DNA of 64,000 bases from assembly GCF_002135415.1 (NCBI RefSeq), contig NZ_NEGJ01000005.1, forward strand, positions 62,001-126,000, read 5' to 3'. This document shows, one piece after another, positions 26,511 to 35,220 of the stretch; position 1 is the stretch's first letter, and the number at the start of each line of letters is the position of its first letter. The DNA comes from Acinetobacter sp. ANC 3832. Its GTDB lineage: Bacteria; Pseudomonadota; Gammaproteobacteria; Pseudomonadales; Moraxellaceae. The notes beneath the pieces are model-generated. The model was not told where the DNA came from and did not search any database. It saw only the letters and a program-made list of their open reading frames with translations. A program made the position numbers and the translations under genes.

Positions 26511-27542
26511 TTATTCAATAAATTTAACTACAACACCCTGTTTTACTTTTCTTCCTAAATCATTTGCATCCCAATTGGTTAGACGAATACAACCATGTGA
26601 TGCCGTTTTAGAGATTAAAGACGGATTTGGAGTTCCATGAATACCAAATGATGGTTTACTCAGTGCAATCCAGATATTACCTACTGGGCCATTTGGTCCC
26701 GGCGGTAAAACCAACGGTTTCTTATTCCCACCTTGTACAAAGTTCTTTGGCGAATAACCATAATATGGATTTGGCGCAACCTTAACCACTTTATGTGTGC
26801 CCTTTGGAGAAGGTGTATCAGAGCCACCAATCGTTGCAGGGAAAGAAGCAATTAAATGATTTTGTGAATTGAATAAATATAATTGTCTTGCACTCTTATG
26901 TGCAATGATCAATGCAACATCTTCAGGTAATTCATTACGCACAATGGGTACAATAATTTTTTCACCGACTTTTTGAAAATTCACTTTCGGATTTAATTGA
27001 CGTAAAAACTCTTCATCAATATGAAATTTTTCACCTAACATTTCTGTGATACGCGTGTAATACAAACCAGGCATTTTGGCTTGCAAAGCATAATTACGTG
27101 GAATGCTTTTCGCATACGGTCCTTTAATATCTTGAGCTGTAATACTATATGTACCAAATGCATCTGCTTTTTGTTGAGACAGCAAACTGTTCCATGTCTG
27201 CTGAGTCAACTCTCCTGTTGGTACAAAACCATGCATTTGTTGATATGCAGAAAGTGCTTTTAAAAAATTCTTACCACTTTTTGCATCGATAGGACCAGGT
27301 GAAGCATGTAAATTATTCAACATAACTTGTGCACGAGCATAAACAGGAAATTGCCCTCGCCCAAGATTCACAGTCCAATTGGCTTTATTTAAACTTTCAA
27401 GCGTCCAATTTTGCTTTATTGGTTGTGCTGCAACATTTTCTTTTTTTTCTGCTGGAGTAACTGAATTTGACTGTGCCTGAATCTGTAAACTTGCGAACAT
27501 AACACAGATGGCAAAAATAGCTTTTGGTAAAACTTGACCCAT
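26511..27542 (-). CDS. L,D-transpeptidase (YkuD family)
   Basis: A 343-aa periplasmic enzyme that crosslinks peptidoglycan or attaches proteins to it. A signal peptide covers about residues 1-24. A PG-binding-like helical domain (about 65-115: FLKALSAYQQMHGFVPTGELTQQTWNSLL) and a LysM-like segment (about 150-200: KFHIDEEFLRQLNPKVNFQKVG) follow. The YkuD domain holds FGIHGTPNPSLI and SHGCIRLTN with the catalytic cysteine. This domain order fits the larger Gram-negative enzymes. Whether it makes 3-3 crosslinks or anchors a lipoprotein cannot be told from sequence. Monocistronic. Confidence 0.9.
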   Translation of the reverse strand: MGQVLPKAIFAICVMFASLQIQAQSNSVTPAEKKENVAAQPIKQNWTLESLNKANWTVNLGRGQFPVYARAQVMLNNLHASPGPIDAKSGKNFLKALSAYQQMHGFVPTGELTQQTWNSLLSQQKADAFGTYSITAQDIKGPYAKSIPRNYALQAKMPGLYYTRITEMLGEKFHIDEEFLRQLNPKVNFQKVGEKIIVPIVRNELPEDVALIIAHKSARQLYLFNSQNHLIASFPATIGGSDTPSPKGTHKVVKVAPNPYYGYSPKNFVQGGNKKPLVLPPGPNGPVGNIWIALSKPSFGIHGTPNPSLISKTASHGCIRLTNWDANDLGRKVKQGVVVKFIE

Positions 27543-28118
27543 ACAAAACTCTCTGAATATCTCTAAATTTAGTTTTCTTTATAAAATTAATGATAAAAAA
27601 CAAAATTTTAGCATATTAAAAGCATCATTTTGATTTTATAGTCATAATTTTCATTTACCCAATAAAATTGAATGCTGAACCGTGTTGAAATGAATTAAAT
27701 ATCTTAAAATAATTTTTATTTAATATTAAAAACACCAACCGACTAAAATTACATCAAAAACAATAAAATAATTCAGTCTGAGATACTACATGATCAATTC
27801 GCTTCTTTTAACATTTTTAATACTAAATGTGCAATAGTTCAAATTATATTTATTTAAAAACAGAATAAATGTTCTATAAAATTTTATCAGACAAATATTA
27901 TTGAACAATAGAGCCATATATATTTCTTATAAAACAAATATTTAAAAATTAAGGTTATGAATTATCTAGTATTATCATCAGAAGCTCTACAAAATGATGA
28001 AAATTCGTACTTATTGTTTGTTTTTCTTCATTTAATTAAAATTCTTTATTTAAAATAGCGGTTATCATTTTTCTGCTTAATCGATTATTATCTACTTTAT
28101 TTTTTAGTCAGAATTGCC
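27543..28118. other. AT-rich divergent spacer, 576 bp
   Basis: It separates the transpeptidase (minus) from pyrC (plus). It is very AT-rich, with no convincing terminator, promoter pair or RNA structure. A 33-codon frame at 27958-28059 is noted under rejected items. Confidence 0.4.
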
Positions 28119-29153
28119 TTGAATACGATTACTTTGCTTCAGCCTGATGACTGGCACGCGCATCTCCGTGATGGACTCGCACTTCAACGTACTGTTCCAG
28201 ATTTAGCAAATCAATTTGCTCGCGCAATCTGTATGCCAAATCTTGTTCCTCCTGTTAAAACAGTTGAAGAAGCAAATGCATACCGTGAACGCATTCTTTC
28301 GCACGTTCCTGAAGGCGTTGCTTTCGACCCACGTATGGTACTTTATTTTACCGATCAAACTTCACCAGATGAAGTGCGTAAAATTAAAGCTTCTGAACAT
28401 GTTAATGCCATTAAACTTTATCCTGCTGGTGCAACAACCAACTCGGATAATGGTGTCAGTGACATTCGTAAAGTTTATGCTGTGATTGAGCAATTGGAAG
28501 AACACCAAGTTCCACTTTTACTACATGGTGAAGTAACACATAATCATGTTGATATTTTTGATCGTGAAAAGCGCTTCCTTGATGAAGTACTTGCACCACT
28601 GTTAAGACAATTTCCGAAACTTAAATTGGTTTTAGAACATATTACCACCAGTGAAGCTGCTCATTTTGTGTTAGAACAAGATCGTAATGTTGCAGCAACG
28701 ATTACACCGCAACATTTATTGTTTAATCGCAATGACATGTTGGTGGGTGGAATCAAGCCGCATTTTTACTGCTTGCCTATTTTAAAACGTCAAACGCATC
28801 AACAGACACTTTTAGAAGTTGCAACCAGTGGAAGCCCTAAATTTTTCTTAGGGACAGACAGTGCGCCACACTCTAAAGATGCAAAAGAAAATGCATGTGG
28901 CTGTGCAGGTTGCTATAGTGCTCCTACAGCGATTGAACTGTATGCCCAAGCATTTGATCAAGCCAATCGTATTGAGCGCTTAGAAGGCTTTGCAAGCCAT
29001 TTTGGTGCAGACTTCTATGGTTTACCACGAAATACCAATACCATTACTTTAGTGAAAGAAGATCAGGTGATTCCTGAAAGTCTAGATTATTTGAATGGTG
29101 AAAAAATTATCCCACTGTATGCTGGAAAAACCATTCATTGGAGAAAAGTGTGA
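28119..29153 (+). CDS. pyrC: Dihydroorotase
   Basis: A 344-aa zinc amidohydrolase that closes carbamoyl-aspartate to dihydroorotate in pyrimidine synthesis. Metal ligands: [24 protein letters not shown] (carboxylated Lys), LLLHGEV, LEHITT and GTDSAPH. The class II form matches E. coli PyrC (348 aa). The start is TTG: no in-frame ATG lies upstream and the first residues [12 protein letters not shown] are the usual beginning in this genus. No strong ribosome-binding site is seen, so translation may be limited. Its stop codon overlaps the rnt start. Confidence 0.95.
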   Translation: MNTITLLQPDDWHAHLRDGLALQRTVPDLANQFARAICMPNLVPPVKTVEEANAYRERILSHVPEGVAFDPRMVLYFTDQTSPDEVRKIKASEHVNAIKLYPAGATTNSDNGVSDIRKVYAVIEQLEEHQVPLLLHGEVTHNHVDIFDREKRFLDEVLAPLLRQFPKLKLVLEHITTSEAAHFVLEQDRNVAATITPQHLLFNRNDMLVGGIKPHFYCLPILKRQTHQQTLLEVATSGSPKFFLGTDSAPHSKDAKENACGCAGCYSAPTAIELYAQAFDQANRIERLEGFASHFGADFYGLPRNTNTITLVKEDQVIPESLDYLNGEKIIPLYAGKTIHWRKV

Positions 29154-29797
29154 CAACTGAAATACAACCTGTCATCAGTCAACGCTTTCGTGGTTTTTTA
29201 CCCGTCGTTGTTGATGTTGAAACAGCAGGTTTTAATGCAGATACGGATGCTTTGCTCGAAATAGCATGCATTCCAATTATCTATGATGCTGAAGGGAAAT
29301 TTGTTCCTGGTGAAGCACATCATGCGCATATCAATCCTTTTCCGGGTGCGAATTTAGATAGACGATCTTTAGATTTCATTGGGATCGATCCGTTTAATCC
29401 GATGCGTGTTGCAATGGCTGAAGATGAGAAGTCTGCATTAAAACGGATGTTTAAAGCTGTCAATGAAGTCCGTAAGCAACAACAATGCACACATGCTGTA
29501 TTGGTGGGACATAATGCGCATTTTGATCTCGGTTTTGTAAAAGCAGCGATTGCACGTACAGGCACGAAAAATCAGAATCCTTTTCATAGCTTTTCAGTGT
29601 TTGATACCGTGACTTTAAGTGCTGTGATGTTTGGACAAACTGTATTAGCAAAATCATGTATTCAGGCTGGAATTGAGTTTGATGGTAAAGAAGCACACTC
29701 TGCTTTATACGATACTCAAAAGACTGCGGAACTGTTTTGCTATATTTTGAACAAACTCGCACCTCACCTACTTGACACTTTGCTGGCGGATCAATAA
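29150..29797 (+). CDS. rnt: Ribonuclease T
   Basis: A 215-aa DEDDh-type 3'-5' exonuclease that trims tRNA and 5S/23S rRNA 3' ends. Exo motifs: VVDVETAGF (D, E), [10 protein letters not shown] (D) and [14 protein letters not shown] (H, D). The GTG start at 29150 overlaps the pyrC stop as GTGA and has GGAG seven to eight bases upstream; a TTG four codons earlier is less likely. Translational coupling to pyrC is probable. A tRNA-Glu gene begins 19 bp after the stop, so it may be on the same transcript. Confidence 0.94.
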   Translation: MTTEIQPVISQRFRGFLPVVVDVETAGFNADTDALLEIACIPIIYDAEGKFVPGEAHHAHINPFPGANLDRRSLDFIGIDPFNPMRVAMAEDEKSALKRMFKAVNEVRKQQQCTHAVLVGHNAHFDLGFVKAAIARTGTKNQNPFHSFSVFDTVTLSAVMFGQTVLAKSCIQAGIEFDGKEAHSALYDTQKTAELFCYILNKLAPHLLDTLLADQ

Positions 29798-29816
29798 GAT
29801 ACCGCCATCTTCTAAC

Positions 29817-29892
29817 GACCCTATCGTCTAGAGGCCTAGGACATCGCCCTTTCACGGCGGTAACCGGGGTTCGAATCCCCGTAGGGTCGCCA
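29817..29892 (+). tRNA. tRNA-Glu (anticodon UUC)
   Basis: The acceptor stem GACCCTA pairs with TAGGGTC, then discriminator G and an encoded CCA end. D-arm TCGTCTAGAGGCCTAGGA, anticodon arm CCGCC-like stem with loop CTTTCAC (anticodon TTC), and T-arm GGGGTTCGAATCCCC are all intact. It closely resembles E. coli tRNA-Glu. It lies directly behind rnt with no visible promoter between them. Confidence 0.96.
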
Positions 29893-30176
29893 TATTCTTT
29901 TCTGCTGTTTAAATCTAAAATAAAAATATTCATTTTTCATCTAGAATTATTTTTTCTCTACTCATACCCCCATTATCTATTTATATCATCACTCACCGTT
30001 CCTATTTGCTCACTTAATCAGCCGATATTTTCTGCTTTACTGCATCATGTGGCGCTAACTTTGAGCATTTAATGATAAATATTTGCTTTAAATGGTTAAT
30101 TTACATTTCGGGACTTGAAATATCACAATCATCCTCGATTTAATATATTGAATGAACCTAATTTATAACTGAGCAT

Positions 30177-31109
30177 ATGAACAATCAAAATAAACCTGAA
30201 ATAATGACCATCGATGATCAGAACTTTGGTAGCCATGTAGAACATTGGAGTCTACTGACTGACAATCCTACAACTGAAGTCCCGAAATGGTTAGGTCAGG
30301 CTTTAGATGCTCCTGTTATGCCTATGGGCTTATGCGAACAAGAATGTGATATGGATGAGAAAGTTTGGCTCATTCAAGGTCCTGAGAATTCAGCCATTAA
30401 ACTTGCTCAAGTCATTGCTGTAGAAGATGGCAAACCTAAAGCAGTAAAAACGGCCTTTCCAATTTTTGATAGTCCTTATTCAGTCAATGCAACCATTGAA
30501 CGTATTATTACCTGTGAATCAAACACACAAGCCGTTTTAGCACTACAATTAAGCCCGAACAGTACTGTCTATGCTTTTGATAGCCTTTATGCGGTGAATC
30601 ACACCCAATATCAAAAAGATCAAACTTATAAAGTACAATTTAGTGCTTGGGCTTATGAACTTGAAAAAGTTTCAGATCAAGAGCAAATTATTGTTGATGA
30701 TCCTGCATCAATCAAACACCATCGCGCATTAAACGATATTCTCTTTGAGCATAACGGCGTTACACCTGACAATCTTCAAGAATTAATTGAAGCTTGGGAA
30801 CCAAAGTCAGAAGATGATAAAGCGCCAGTCACTGTCGATTTTTCTAAAATGGTTGCTTACCTTTATGGTGAAACCATTGGACAAGAAGACGAAGCATGGT
30901 TCCAAGGTAAGGTGGTAGGTAAAACTCAAATGCAGTTTATGCAACAAGATTATACTGTTTATGATGTAACACTGATCTTAGAAGAAAATCAACCTGCAAC
31001 ACTTATTCGTATTACCACAAAAAATGAAGCTTTCAAAAACTTTGAAATTGGTCAATATATTCGTGGCAACATCTGGATTCAAGCCAATGTTTATTGCCAA
31101 GATAAATGA
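30177..31109 (+). CDS. Hypothetical protein, 310 aa
   Basis: Function not recognised. An acidic, soluble protein with no signal peptide or membrane segment. It appears to have a strand-rich N-terminal half (VWLIQGPENSAIKLAQVIAVEDGKPKAVKTAFPIF) and a strand-rich C-terminal half (ETIGQEDEAWFQGKVVGKTQMQFMQQDYTVYDVTLIL), which suggests two beta-domains joined by a helical linker. The last part (IGQYIRGNIWIQANVY) resembles an OB- or barrel-like strand pattern. It is monocistronic with a strong terminator. Its steady coding style and long length make it a real gene. Confidence 0.75.
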   Translation: MNNQNKPEIMTIDDQNFGSHVEHWSLLTDNPTTEVPKWLGQALDAPVMPMGLCEQECDMDEKVWLIQGPENSAIKLAQVIAVEDGKPKAVKTAFPIFDSPYSVNATIERIITCESNTQAVLALQLSPNSTVYAFDSLYAVNHTQYQKDQTYKVQFSAWAYELEKVSDQEQIIVDDPASIKHHRALNDILFEHNGVTPDNLQELIEAWEPKSEDDKAPVTVDFSKMVAYLYGETIGQEDEAWFQGKVVGKTQMQFMQQDYTVYDVTLILEENQPATLIRITTKNEAFKNFEIGQYIRGNIWIQANVYCQDK

Positions 31110-31143
31110 TTATTTTTAATTAAATTTATATTCAATCCTTCAG

Positions 31144-31190
31144 CATCTTAGATAGAGTGAGTCTAACTCATTTATCTAAGATGTCTTTTT
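31144..31190 (+). terminator. Strong intrinsic terminator after the 310-aa gene
   Basis: CATCTTAGATA pairs with TATCTAAGATG (11 bp), with an inner TGAGT/ACTCA stem around a 3-nt loop. It is followed by TC and seven T. Confidence 0.88.
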
Positions 31191-31884
31191 TTGATGTTAT
31201 TTTACGAGCTATAAAAACTCAATACTTGATTTTTATCATACTTTTTTTTGATCTATAAAGTTTTCACTTCATTCGATGTTCTACATACGCATAAAAAATT
31301 CATTACCTCTTTCCTTAGATAGGCATATTAAAAGTTTTATCTCAGAATTTTTTTAAGATTTTAATCTTAAACTAAACATTATTACGCTATAAGTTGAAGC
31401 ATATTTTTTATCCAATGAAACTAAAAAAACTTATAACGGAAATTGATCTACTTGATTCATTGCCTATTTATCTAGTTTAATTCTCATTCATTTAGATTTA
31501 TTCTGTATCTAATTTCGATATTATTATGAACATTTTTAATCGTCTCATTTTTATTTTTTAAATTCAAAATAAGTCTTTAGGTTAAAAATTGATTTATATT
31601 TAAAAAGTAAATAGCACAATAAAAGTACTAATTCATTGTTTTTCTTTTAGATAATCAAAATGAATGAATAAATCATATTTTTATTATATTATATATGCCT
31701 ATATTTTATCCACAGCTTTATATTAATTTATCTTTTTTGAATTCAAAAATACAAGTGGGTAAAATCACTCACTCAATGATAAATTTTATATTAATGTAAA
31801 TTAGTGCTTTATTTAACCAATCGATTATGTTAAAAATAGAAACCTTATAGGATTTAACAATAATTTTAAAATCCAGGCTCAGTA
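31191..31884. other. AT-rich non-coding region, about 0.7 kb
   Basis: One of the longest gene-free stretches here. It is very AT-rich, with stops in all frames and no recognised promoter, RNA or repeat. It ends at a small open frame (31885). Confidence 0.4.
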
Positions 31885-32037
31885 ATGAAAATTATACCTG
31901 AACAATCAACCAGTCTGATAAATGAAGATCGTGGTTTTCGCTTACGTTTAGATAAAGGAGCGTTTTGCTTTTTTTTCTTAGGTATGTTTCTAACCGCTAT
32001 GATTTTTCATTATTTGGGAATATTCCCAACAGTTTAA
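31885..32037 (+). CDS. Small single-pass membrane protein, 50 aa (candidate)
   Basis: The open frame MKIIPEQSTSLINEDRGFRL continues with a basic stretch (RLRLDKG) and one hydrophobic segment of about 20 residues (from FCFFFLG to FHYLGIF), ending in PTV. Positive charges before the segment suggest N-terminus inside. Base and codon use is more coding-like than the flanking DNA, and it ends about 40 bp before a bidirectional terminator. The ribosome-binding site is weak. Too short for certainty; function unknown. Confidence 0.45.
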   Translation: MKIIPEQSTSLINEDRGFRLRLDKGAFCFFFLGMFLTAMIFHYLGIFPTV

Positions 32038-32078
32038 TTTCGTCTTAATAAAACCCATGTCATTTTAAAATTAAATCC

Positions 32079-32107
32079 AAAAAAAATCCTCTTTCGAGGA
32101 TTTTTTT
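32079..32107. terminator. Bidirectional intrinsic terminator after serC
   Basis: TCCTC-TTTC-GAGGA with eight A on the left and seven T on the right. It ends serC (minus) and could end the small open frame on the plus strand. Confidence 0.85.
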
Positions 32108-32124
32108 ACATTCAAATAAATGGC

Positions 32125-33204
32125 TTAACCATGATTATTTGCAAAATCGTCCATAAAGTTTACAAGCGCTTGTACACCTTCTAATGGGACAGCATTGTAA
32201 ATACTTGCACGCATACCACCGACTGAACGGTGACCTGCAAGATTAAGCAAATGATTTTCTTCAGCTTCTTTCAAGAATAATTTGTCTAAATTATCATCAG
32301 CCAAAGTAAATGGCACATTCATGATCGAACGGTTTGCTTCAAATATTGGATTTGCATAAAAGTCACTTGAATCAATATAACCATAAAGCAATTTTGCTTT
32401 TTCTAAGTTACGCTGATGCATGACTTCTACACCCCCCTGTTCAAGTAACCATTCAAACACAAGACCTGATAAATACCAGGCATACGTTGCTGGTGTATTT
32501 ACCATTGATTCATTTTTAGCTTGTGAGCCATATTGTAATAAACTTGGAATTTCAGGTTTCGCTTGATCTAATAAATCATCACGAACAATCACTAGCGTTA
32601 ACCCTGCAGGACCAATATTTTTTTGCGCACCTGCATAAATTAAACCAAATTTAGATACATCTAATGGTGCAGATAAAATACTTGATGATAAATCTGAGAC
32701 TAAAGGTGCTTCAACTTGTGGAATACCTGCAAATTGAATACCACCAATGGTTTCGTTATCTGCATAATGCACATAAGCAGCATCTTTAGATAAATTCCAT
32801 TCACTTTGCGCACTGATCGCAAGTTTGCCATCAATTTTTGTACCTGCTTCAATGATATTAATATCACCGTAGCGTTGTGCTTCTTTGGTCGATTTTTCTG
32901 ACCAAATTCCTGTATGGATATAATCAGCTTTGTTATTTTTACCCAAAAGGTTTAATGGAATTGCAGAAAACTGAAGTGAAGCACCGCCTTGTAAAAACAG
33001 TACTTTGTAGTTTTCTGGAATGTTCATTAACTGACGCAAATCTGCTTCCGCTTTTTCAGCCACAGCCACATAGTCTTTACTACGATGACTCATTTCCATA
33101 ATGGATAAACCTTTACCATGCCAATCCAACATCTCTTGTTGAGCTTTTTCTAAAACGGCAGTAGGTAATGCAGCAGGACCAGCACAGAAATTGTACGCGC
33201 GCAT
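32125..33204 (-). CDS. serC: Phosphoserine aminotransferase
   Basis: A 359-aa PLP enzyme converting phosphohydroxypyruvate to phosphoserine; it also acts in pyridoxal phosphate synthesis on the product made by PdxB. The start at 33204 (MRAYNFCAGPAALP) has AGGGA upstream; the open frame runs 17 codons further without similarity. Conserved: FLQGGASLQFSAIPLN, YVHYADNETIGGIQF, and the PLP-lysine segment FGLIYAGAQKNIGPAG, then GGMRASIYNAVP near the C-terminus. A single gene closed by a bidirectional terminator. Both serC and pdxB in one window is a pathway link, not an operon. Confidence 0.96.
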   Translation of the reverse strand: MRAYNFCAGPAALPTAVLEKAQQEMLDWHGKGLSIMEMSHRSKDYVAVAEKAEADLRQLMNIPENYKVLFLQGGASLQFSAIPLNLLGKNNKADYIHTGIWSEKSTKEAQRYGDINIIEAGTKIDGKLAISAQSEWNLSKDAAYVHYADNETIGGIQFAGIPQVEAPLVSDLSSSILSAPLDVSKFGLIYAGAQKNIGPAGLTLVIVRDDLLDQAKPEIPSLLQYGSQAKNESMVNTPATYAWYLSGLVFEWLLEQGGVEVMHQRNLEKAKLLYGYIDSSDFYANPIFEANRSIMNVPFTLADDNLDKLFLKEAEENHLLNLAGHRSVGGMRASIYNAVPLEGVQALVNFMDDFANNHG

Positions 33205-33692
33205 GAGTTTTCCCTTTATGAAAGTGAAACGAATGAAATAGGCGCATTTAACCACAATTTGATGGTTCTTGCAGTAGCTTTGTCAGTCAAACTTTCAATG
33301 TGATTATAGGTTTAGAGCTGAGTTTTCAATAACAAAAGTTGAATGTTTCAATATTTTTCTATTTGATTATTCATTACAATTTAACTCATTTTCGCAATTT
33401 AATCATTTACGGAACTCTGTGGATTCTGGCTCATCACTAAAATTGCTATAAAATTTATATGCTATCCTTCTTTCAGGTGAATTTACACTATTAAGAATGT
33501 TGCCTTATTTTCAAAGAAAAATATTCACACAGTTTAATAGTTTTTCCTCCATACTTTTCTATATTCCGTATTTACAACTAAAGAAAAAATAAAAAATAAA
33601 AAAACTAAGCTACAAAAACCACACAGTGTAACTTTATGATTAGATTATTTATTCTAGTGAATCAAGGTTAGAATGGTTTTAAATTTAGACAA
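33205..33692. other. Divergent spacer between serC and the export operon, 488 bp
   Basis: It should hold promoters for both sides. A TATAAT on the minus strand (33303-33308) with TTGAAA 15 bp upstream is a possible serC promoter, but the spacing is short. Nothing clear was seen for the plus strand, and no regulator gene is adjacent. Confidence 0.4.
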
Positions 33693-35204
33693 ATGCTGAT
33701 GATTTTGCAGATGAAATTTAAAACCAATAACACGCGAAAAGCATTGCCTCATTCTATCCAACTCATCACTTTCATGAGTTTTTTGTCATGCTTTACACAA
33801 GGTATATTTGCTGAAAATCTCAGTTATGCTGAAGCTGAACAATATATTCTACAAAACTCATATAGCTCACAAGCCAGTCAGGCTTTAAATCAAGCCTCAA
33901 AACTACAAGCCGAAGCTGTTAAAGGCATTGGTTTACCACGTGTTGATCTCAATGTCCGTGCTTATAAATTTCATAGTGAAACAGATATTCCACTGGATTC
34001 TTTTAAAGGTAATTTAGAAAAGACACTGTCACAAGGTGTCAATGATAAAGTCAATCAATGGCAATCTGAACAGAATATTCCATCAGGTATTGCTGATCCC
34101 TTAAAACAAGGTTTGACTCAAACTATTCATAGTGGCATTGGTTTATTTCCAGACACAGCCAATGTGGTATTGGAAGATGAAGTCATCACTCCGACTATTT
34201 CTGTTCTGATGCCACTTTATACAGGGGGTGTTACCACTTCAACCAAACAACTGGCCAATATCAAATCTGAACGCAGCCAATTGGACAGTAAACAACAACA
34301 AGATATACAACGCTTTGAAATCATTCAAGCTTATTTTAATGTACAACTGCAAAAACAATTATTAAATGCGAGTAATTTTAACTTATCTGCAATGCAACAA
34401 CATTATGACAATGCCCTAAAATTGGAACGACAAGGATTCATCAGTAAAGGACAACGTATGCAATTTGAGGTGGTTCGAAATAATGCACAACGTGCCTCTC
34501 AAAGCTCTGAAGTTAATTTGCAAGCTAGTCAATTTCAACTACAAAATCTACTCCATAAACAATCGGTTGATCAGCTCACAACACCTTTGTTTGTGAATAA
34601 TCAACAAAGCCAATCGATCAATGATTTATTGGCATCCTACCCAGAAACATCCAGCCTCATTCGTAAAATGCGAATGGATACACGCTTAGCCGATGAAAAT
34701 ATCAAAATTCAAAATGCAGCAAAAAAACCGAATCTTTTTGCCTTTGGTGAATATAGTTTAGATGATAAGCAAAATTGGATTGTTGGGGTGGTTGCTCGGT
34801 ATAACTTATTTTCAGGCATTGATAAAAACAAAAACATACAAGCGGCTGAATTACAGCGCTATGCAACAGAGCTTATCACTGCACGAACGCAGCAGGAAAT
34901 CGAAAATTTAATCTATAAATCGTATAGTGAAATGCATTCTGCACAAAACAATCAACAACTTTTACGTCAAAATGAGAAAGCAGCACAGGAAAATTTAAGA
35001 ATCCAACAACTTTCTTTTAAAGAAGATATGGGCACAGCAACGCAAGTGATTGATGCTCAAAATCAAATGAATGCTTTAAAAACTGAAATGGCGATGAATG
35101 CCTACAAATATGTCATGTCATTGGCAACATTATTACAAAGCCATGGTTCTATCGATCAGTTTAAAAACTATGTCAGTCAAAATAATACCGACTTTATTCG
35201 TTAA
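33693..35204 (+). CDS. TolC-family outer-membrane efflux protein
   Basis: First gene of a four-gene export operon. About 503 aa with a signal peptide ending near GIFAENLSYAEA; in-frame ATGs at 33699 and 33711 are alternative starts. The two-repeat TolC/OEP layout is present: long helical stretches such as QQQDIQRFEIIQAYFNVQL (about residue 210) and TATQVIDAQNQMNALKTEM near the end, and LMPLYTGGVTTSTKQLANIKSE, a typical OEP strand-helix junction. It should form the outer-membrane channel for the HlyD-type adaptor encoded 16 bp downstream. Confidence 0.88.
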   Translation: MLMILQMKFKTNNTRKALPHSIQLITFMSFLSCFTQGIFAENLSYAEAEQYILQNSYSSQASQALNQASKLQAEAVKGIGLPRVDLNVRAYKFHSETDIPLDSFKGNLEKTLSQGVNDKVNQWQSEQNIPSGIADPLKQGLTQTIHSGIGLFPDTANVVLEDEVITPTISVLMPLYTGGVTTSTKQLANIKSERSQLDSKQQQDIQRFEIIQAYFNVQLQKQLLNASNFNLSAMQQHYDNALKLERQGFISKGQRMQFEVVRNNAQRASQSSEVNLQASQFQLQNLLHKQSVDQLTTPLFVNNQQSQSINDLLASYPETSSLIRKMRMDTRLADENIKIQNAAKKPNLFAFGEYSLDDKQNWIVGVVARYNLFSGIDKNKNIQAAELQRYATELITARTQQEIENLIYKSYSEMHSAQNNQQLLRQNEKAAQENLRIQQLSFKEDMGTATQVIDAQNQMNALKTEMAMNAYKYVMSLATLLQSHGSIDQFKNYVSQNNTDFIR

Positions 35205-35220
35205 TGGATGGGGAAATGAA

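Noticed and set aside
27958..28059. A 33-codon frame (MNYLVLSSEALQND...) upstream of pyrC considered as a leader peptide
   Set aside because: It has a possible TAAGG site, but no pyrimidine-type attenuator hairpin or runs of relevant codons follow.
29460..29933. A 157-codon minus-strand open frame over rnt and tRNA-Glu
   Set aside because: It is antisense to a certain gene and a tRNA; its composition mirrors the complement of real coding sequence.
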